A stretch of DNA of 64,000 nt from assembly GCF_007859855.1 (NCBI RefSeq), contig NZ_SJPK01000001.1, positions 428,091-492,090 of the forward strand. Reading direction: 5' to 3'. This DNA comes from Allorhodopirellula solitaria. GTDB lineage: Bacteria > Planctomycetota > Planctomycetia > Pirellulales > Pirellulaceae. The notes beneath the pieces were generated by a model, which had not been told where the DNA came from, made no database searches, and worked only from the letters and a program-made list of their open reading frames with translations. Below, in pieces: positions 60,045 to 64,000 of this stretch (within the stretch, counting starts at the first letter, position 1; each line of letters begins with the position of its first letter). Position numbers and translations under genes: made by a program.

Positions 60045-60736
60045 GAGTACAATTGAAATCGGACAGACGAGGTTATCGTCAATGTGCAGCTATGGCAATC
60101 TTAATTTTCTGGACTCTAGATGGTGTTGCCGAGTCACCAAGCAAGCATCTAGAGGAATCGATCAACCAATCGATTGATGCGTTTGTGGAGCTTTTGGCAA
60201 GCGCCGCCATGAGCAGCACTGAGAAGAATTTACTCCGACATATATTTTCAGATACATACGATCGCAAAGAGAAGTTGACAGAACTCACATCTGGGAAATT
60301 CCACCTTATGCGTTTCGTTGCCAGCTTTCCTGCAAGTATTGATGGTGGCTTATGGATTTTTCTTGACTCACCACAACCGTTGCCACTCACAGACTTTGAA
60401 ATGCCCGTGATCGCTATCTTTATGAAAGATGAAAAAATCGAACACTGGCAGATGGTGGCACCAGGATCTGCAGGATTAACCAGAATTGAGTACGACGGAA
60501 CATCAGTAGTGTTGAGGTCGCTGGCGAACTGGATTGTCCGATCGAACCGATTTGAATACAGTTTCAATGGTTATAGTCTTGAACTGGTCGGTTCAAAGAC
60601 GCTTGCCCTTTCAGATAAGGATAAACCAATTTTAAAACCAGATACAAAAGACCCCGGAACTTTGATTCGTCCGCTAAATCAGTTGCGGGCCTACTTCAGA
60701 AGGCGGAACAAGAGTAAGGTGTCCGAACAAGAGTAA
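60041..60736 (+). CDS. Candidate orphan immunity protein, exported
   Basis: A 231-residue protein from ATG 60041. An N-terminal hydrophobic segment (QCAAMAILIFWTLDGVAES) suggests export. The body contains LEESINQSIDAFVELLASAA, FPASIDGGLWIFLDSPQPLP and FRRRNKSKVSEQE at the end. No family recognised. It overlaps the beheaded tip by 4 bp, so it was probably the immunity partner of that tip. Codon use is more AT-rich than in the chromosomal genes around it. The last residues KVSEQE come from another AAGGTGTCCG element end (60714-60730). Confidence 0.65.
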   Translation: MRVQLKSDRRGYRQCAAMAILIFWTLDGVAESPSKHLEESINQSIDAFVELLASAAMSSTEKNLLRHIFSDTYDRKEKLTELTSGKFHLMRFVASFPASIDGGLWIFLDSPQPLPLTDFEMPVIAIFMKDEKIEHWQMVAPGSAGLTRIEYDGTSVVLRSLANWIVRSNRFEYSFNGYSLELVGSKTLALSDKDKPILKPDTKDPGTLIRPLNQLRAYFRRRNKSKVSEQE

Positions 60737-60960
60737 GCACTGTCATGGTCGAACTTGAAAATCGCTGACTCTAACGCATGTTAAACCCTGGTTTTTCTGC
60801 GAAAAAACCGACGTCGCAGTGAGAACGATCAAATGGGTCAGGTCTGAATGCCGCGTGTTTTAGCCTCTTGGATCAACCTGTAGTCGAACGCCGCTGGTGA
60901 GCCACAACAGGTAGTGCTAGCAAATAGCACGCAACGTGTGACGGCATTCTCTGTGCCAGA
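60737..60960. other. Spacer before the intact RAYT
   Basis: Contains a terminator-like hairpin GGTTTTT-CTGCGA-AAAAACC near 60790 and a separate copy of AAATGGGTCAGGTCTGA (60831), related to the RAYT end at 60968. No gene seen. Confidence 0.5.
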
Positions 60961-61757
60961 CGAAGCCAAATGGGTCAGGCCTCTTTGATTCAGCGTGCGG
61001 GCTTGGTATGGTGTGGTATTCTTCCAAGGACGGAGCAAAAGATGCCCAGGCCACCTCGCGCCGATGTAGCTGGCGGACTTTATCACGCACTGAATCGTGG
61101 AAACCTTCGGGCTAATATCTTCCACAAGGATGCTGATTTTGCGGCATTTGAGATGGTGCTGCATGAAGCGCTTGAGATATTCAAAGTTGAGCTTTTTTGC
61201 TACCAACTGATGCACAATCACTATCATCTTGTTCTGAGACCGCTCATCGATGGGGAAATGAGTCGATTCATGGGATGGGTGGGCGGCACTCATACGATGC
61301 GGTATCATGCTCACTATCACACGAGCGGTCTGGGGCATGTGTACCAACAACGATACAAGAGCTTTCCGATCCAAGATGACGATCACTTCTTCATTGTCTG
61401 TCGATACGTCGAGCGCAATGCACTGCGAGCCGGTTTGGTCAAGCGTGCCGAGAACTGGCGCTGGGGATCACTGTGGCGATGTTTGCAGAGCCCAGAACCC
61501 AACCCTCAATTACTTTCGGCATGGCCCATACCGAGACTTCCGAGGTGGGTTCAGCGAGTCACCGAACCTCTTGATCAGCACGAACTCGCAGCGGTGCAGT
61601 TGTCAGCCCAGCGCGGACGTCCGTTCGGAGAAGAAGGGTGGGTGGAGACGATCGCAATAAGGCTCAATCTGGAATCCACCATGCGACCTCGAGGAAGACA
61701 AAAAGCTCGAATCGACTAGCCAGATCAAATCAAAGAGGCCTGACCCATTTGGCTTCG
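60961..61757. mobile_element. Complete RAYT element with 30-bp terminal inverted repeats
   Basis: Left end 60961-60990 begins CGAAGCCAAATGGGTCAGGC; right end 61728-61757 is its exact reverse complement. The 797-bp element contains one intact transposase. Perfect ends and an intact gene suggest recent activity. Confidence 0.8.
61042..61719 (+). CDS. Intact REP-associated tyrosine transposase (RAYT)
   Basis: A 225-residue Y1-type transposase. MPRPPRADVAGGLYHALNRG begins the protein; the HUH motif lies in LMHNHYHLVLRPLIDGEMSR; the tyrosine is in IVCRYVERNALRAGLVKRAE. The length and the C-terminal basic tail (RPRGRQKARID) are normal for RAYTs. These enzymes cut single-stranded DNA at palindromic (REP) sequences. 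ATG 61042 is chosen because the family N-terminus starts there. It is flanked by perfect 30-bp inverted repeats. Confidence 0.9.
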   Translation: MPRPPRADVAGGLYHALNRGNLRANIFHKDADFAAFEMVLHEALEIFKVELFCYQLMHNHYHLVLRPLIDGEMSRFMGWVGGTHTMRYHAHYHTSGLGHVYQQRYKSFPIQDDDHFFIVCRYVERNALRAGLVKRAENWRWGSLWRCLQSPEPNPQLLSAWPIPRLPRWVQRVTEPLDQHELAAVQLSAQRGRPFGEEGWVETIAIRLNLESTMRPRGRQKARID

Positions 61758-61920
61758 TCCAGTTGTCAGCCCAGCGCGGACGTCCGTTCGGAGAAGAAGG
61801 GTGGGTGGAGACGATCGCAATAAGGCTCAATCTGGAATCCACCATGCGACCTCGAGGAAGACAAAAAGCTCGAATCGACCAGCCAGATCAAATCAAAGAG
61901 GCCTGACCCATTTGGCTTCG
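61598..61920. repeat. Tandem duplication of the RAYT 3' end, about 162 bp
   Basis: The segment 61598-61757 (start CAGTTGTCAGCCCAGCGCGG) is repeated at 61759-61920 with a TAG-to-CAG change at the transposase stop. Both copies end in the same 30-bp inverted-repeat sequence, so the right end is present twice. Confidence 0.85.
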
Positions 61921-61922
61921 TT

Positions 61923-63281
61923 CCCAAACTCGTAACCGACCCCCGAGCCGATTCCGATCGAGACGCGTCCGAAGCGATTTGCCAATCTCAACGAGGTGCT
62001 CACCATGGTTTCATAAATCCACAACTGGGGCTGGAGCACGTAGGGCCGGTTCCCACCGGCCACACCCGCCGCCAGCACCTCGGATTTGCAAGTCCACACG
62101 CGGATGGATTATGATGGTGCCGGACGGCTCAGCAGCCTCACCCATGGAGCGTCGGAAATTGCCTCCGGCGAAAATTGGAACGGCACTTCCACCTTGCCCG
62201 CCTCCCTGGGCAATTCCGACTTGCTAGCCGCTTACACTTATCAGTACGACGCGGACAATCGCTTGACGCAGTTTTCCACTTATCGTGATGGCACCTCGAC
62301 CGCGTACGGCTACGACGTACGCGATCAGTTGACGTCCGCTGCGAGCACTGCGATCAGTGGGTTGTCTCAACCCTTCGGCTTGGCGAGCGCCGAGTCCTAC
62401 GATTTCGATGCCGGAGGCAATCGAAAATCCAGCGGCGGTGCGTCCCAGTCCGCTGCCAACACGCACAACCAGTTGCAGACCGATGGCACGTACAACTACA
62501 CGTACGACGATGAGGGCAACACGCTCAGCCGAATCCTGATCTCCACCGGTGCGGTGACCCTGTATGAGTGGGACCACCGCAATCGCCTGGAGTCCATCAC
62601 CGAGAAGACCTCGGCGGTTGGTAGCGTGACTCAAAAGATCGAGTACATCTACGATGCGCTGGATCAACGGGTCGGCAAACGCTTGGACAGTGACGGGGAC
62701 GGCGATTTCGATCGCGACGAAGTTTTTCTCTGGACGGAAGGTCAAACCGCGCTGCGTGCGACCGATTCCGATGGTGAGGCGGCGACGGAATCGTTCACGC
62801 TAGCCAGCCGGTACCTGTACGGCGAGATGGTCGACCAGTTGCTGGCCGACGAGCAGTACAACGGCGGCACGGGGCCTGACTTTTCCGCGACCACCGCGAG
62901 TGCAACGGCGGGAGATACTTACTGGGCACTGACCGACCATCTGGGCAGTGTGCGAGACCTGGTCGACAACAACGGCGAGATTCGCCAGCACGTCGCCTAC
63001 GACAGCTTTGGCAACCGGATCGTCGAGCAAGACTACGACGCGTCAGGAAGTACGATCTCCAGCAGCCACGCCGATGCGATCGACGAGCTATTCGGCTACA
63101 CCGGCCGCGACTGGGACGCGGATGCGGGGTTACAGAACAACCGCGCCCGCTGGTACGACCCAGCTACAGGCCGTTGGCTGAGCAATGACCCGATAGGGTT
63201 CGCTGCGGGGGATGCCAACTTGTATCGGTACGTGGGGAATGGGCCTACGACGAAGACTGATCCGAGTGGGTTACAGCCTCC
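61923..63281 (+). repeat. Duplicated RHS module, copy 2
   Basis: Second copy of the block at 53924-55358. It begins CCCAAACTCGTAACCGAC directly after the duplicated RAYT end and lacks the extra 65 bp found in copy 1. Identity stops just after the TDPSGL codons. Confidence 0.9.
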
Positions 63282-63870
63282 TAAACCGAAGAAGCCTGAC
63301 GAAGTCGAGCAAGAGAATGATGACGTCAATGTCTGGCCCTATACCGGAACTCCGGGAGGCAAGAAAAAAGCTCAGCAGACTTTAGGTATTCCTCCGGTAA
63401 AGGTAGTGCCGTATCCCGGATATAGACGCACTCATGGTGTCCCTCAAGGCAAGAACTCACATTTCTCGAACATCCCGTTCGGTCACTACGTTGGCACAAC
63501 GGGGGCTGGCCCGTGCGTGGGGCTCATTATCGTTTCACCGGGTGACAAAACTCCGGGTGGAGGAATGCGTGATATTTGGGTCTATCATTTCGAAGCAGAC
63601 GATCACCCAAACAACTCAATTGATCTCCATGACCTGCCGACGGGCAGCGAAGGCATAATCTTTGGGGGTGATGATCGGACGGAGAGTAGCCCTGCATTGA
63701 TTGATGCGATTATAGCGGACTTAAAAGCGCGAGGCATCAAGATTCGCGGGCTCTACAACTCGCCAGGAATGTGGGCTGATCGCCATGGCACCTGTTACGT
63801 ATTCAACACGGAACGTGAGACTGCGACCAAGGATGGGACCCTTCCTAAGCAGCAGTCAAGACGGGACTGA
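62086..63870 (+). CDS. 5'-truncated RHS/YD protein with Cys/His deamidase-like tip
   Basis: 594 residues from TTG 62086 (ATG 62104 also possible); like copy 1, it lacks the N-terminal part and a signal. Residues 1-400 repeat the YD core with a few replacements and end NDPIGFAAGDANLYRYVGNG, TDPSGLQPP. The last 195 residues differ completely from copy 1. They contain SNIPFGHYVGTTGAGPCVGL followed about 20 residues later by GGMRDIWVYHFEADD. A Cys in a glycine turn with a downstream His on a strand is the arrangement of CheD and CNF-type glutamine deamidases. Toxin activity is predicted, not shown. Confidence 0.7.
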   Translation: MQVHTRMDYDGAGRLSSLTHGASEIASGENWNGTSTLPASLGNSDLLAAYTYQYDADNRLTQFSTYRDGTSTAYGYDVRDQLTSAASTAISGLSQPFGLASAESYDFDAGGNRKSSGGASQSAANTHNQLQTDGTYNYTYDDEGNTLSRILISTGAVTLYEWDHRNRLESITEKTSAVGSVTQKIEYIYDALDQRVGKRLDSDGDGDFDRDEVFLWTEGQTALRATDSDGEAATESFTLASRYLYGEMVDQLLADEQYNGGTGPDFSATTASATAGDTYWALTDHLGSVRDLVDNNGEIRQHVAYDSFGNRIVEQDYDASGSTISSSHADAIDELFGYTGRDWDADAGLQNNRARWYDPATGRWLSNDPIGFAAGDANLYRYVGNGPTTKTDPSGLQPPKPKKPDEVEQENDDVNVWPYTGTPGGKKKAQQTLGIPPVKVVPYPGYRRTHGVPQGKNSHFSNIPFGHYVGTTGAGPCVGLIIVSPGDKTPGGGMRDIWVYHFEADDHPNNSIDLHDLPTGSEGIIFGGDDRTESSPALIDAIIADLKARGIKIRGLYNSPGMWADRHGTCYVFNTERETATKDGTLPKQQSRRD

Positions 63871-63883
63871 ACGGTCGGATTCT

Positions 63884-64000
63884 ATGAAAAGAAGAGCCAT
63901 ACTTTTGTTGGTGGCATGCTGCCTTGGGACCATTTTGACCGTGGGTGTCGTCCTGGTCACGACTCCAGATTCGATAGATAGAAACAGAATAGCTATTCAG
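63884..64000 (+). CDS. Candidate immunity protein, partial (runs off right edge)
   Basis: ATG 63884 lies 13 bp after the RHS stop. The 39 visible residues start MKRRAILLLVACCLGTILTV, a strong signal peptide or membrane anchor with two cysteines, followed by TTPDSIDRNRIAIQ. Position after the tip and an export signal match the other two candidate immunity genes. The window ends before the body of the protein. Confidence 0.6.
   Translation, partial: MKRRAILLLVACCLGTILTVGVVLVTTPDSIDRNRIAIQ

Overview
The window looks like a chromosome segment of a marine planctomycete close to Rhodopirellula/Blastopirellula. This is inferred from the GC-rich coding, three secreted sulfatases, a planctomycete cytochrome c (PSCyt1) remnant, the MoxR/Bat aerotolerance operon, a Tat-exported SGNH hydrolase, a Ser/Thr kinase with a C-terminal membrane anchor, and many TTG/GTG starts with weak Shine-Dalgarno signals. 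No rRNA, tRNA or CRISPR array was recognised.

Layout. 1-7.9 kb, mostly minus strand: two sulfatases (the first runs off the left edge), a decayed PSCyt1/beta-helix locus, a small membrane protein, a VF530-type DNA-binding protein, a conserved protein of unknown function, a metallophosphoesterase and DNA polymerase III delta (holA). 7.9-14.2 kb, minus: a PilM-like actin-fold protein fused to a membrane segment, followed by two membrane-anchored proteins with long Met-Gly-Asp repeats. The order resembles the PilMNOP inner-membrane platform of type IV pili or type II secretion. 14.3-19.9 kb, plus: a large GH38-like protein, a kinase overlapping it by 4 bp, and an SGNH hydrolase. 19.9-25.3 kb, minus: ruvC, cysS, a DUF58 protein and a third sulfatase. 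25.48-26.03 kb: seven tandem 76-78 bp repeats. 26-34.5 kb: a DUF11-type surface protein, then a plus-strand operon of TPR protein, recO, BamD-like protein and lptE, and a SEC-C/TPR protein. 34.7-41.9 kb: a heavy-metal efflux locus with a TolC-like lipoprotein transcribed divergently from a His/Cys-rich small protein, a membrane-fusion protein and a CzcA/CusA RND pump. 42.7-52.5 kb, minus: MoxR, DUF58, BatA, BatB, BatC and a BatD-BatE fusion, ending in a small M50-like protease. 52.7-53.7 kb: CorA.

The accessory part is 53.9-64 kb. Two 5'-truncated copies of the same RHS/YD-repeat core (from about 53924 and 61923) are nearly identical in protein sequence up to the TDPSGL motif. They then switch to unrelated tips: an HExxH metallopeptidase-like tip and a Cys/His tip that recalls CheD/CNF deamidases. 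Each is followed by an exported or lipoprotein-like candidate immunity gene. Between them sits a third, beheaded tip with its candidate immunity gene, overlapping by 4 bp. The cassettes are interleaved with REP-associated tyrosine transposases (one intact with perfect 30-bp inverted repeats, one with a nonsense codon, one fragment), dispersed AAGGTGTCCG end motifs that form the 3' ends of several genes, a dense array of hairpins, and a remnant of a Tn7/Mu-like transposon (truncated AAA ATPase, zinc-finger protein, repeated end sites). The region reads as a polymorphic-toxin tip reservoir reshaped by small transposons. That interpretation is inferred from sequence only.
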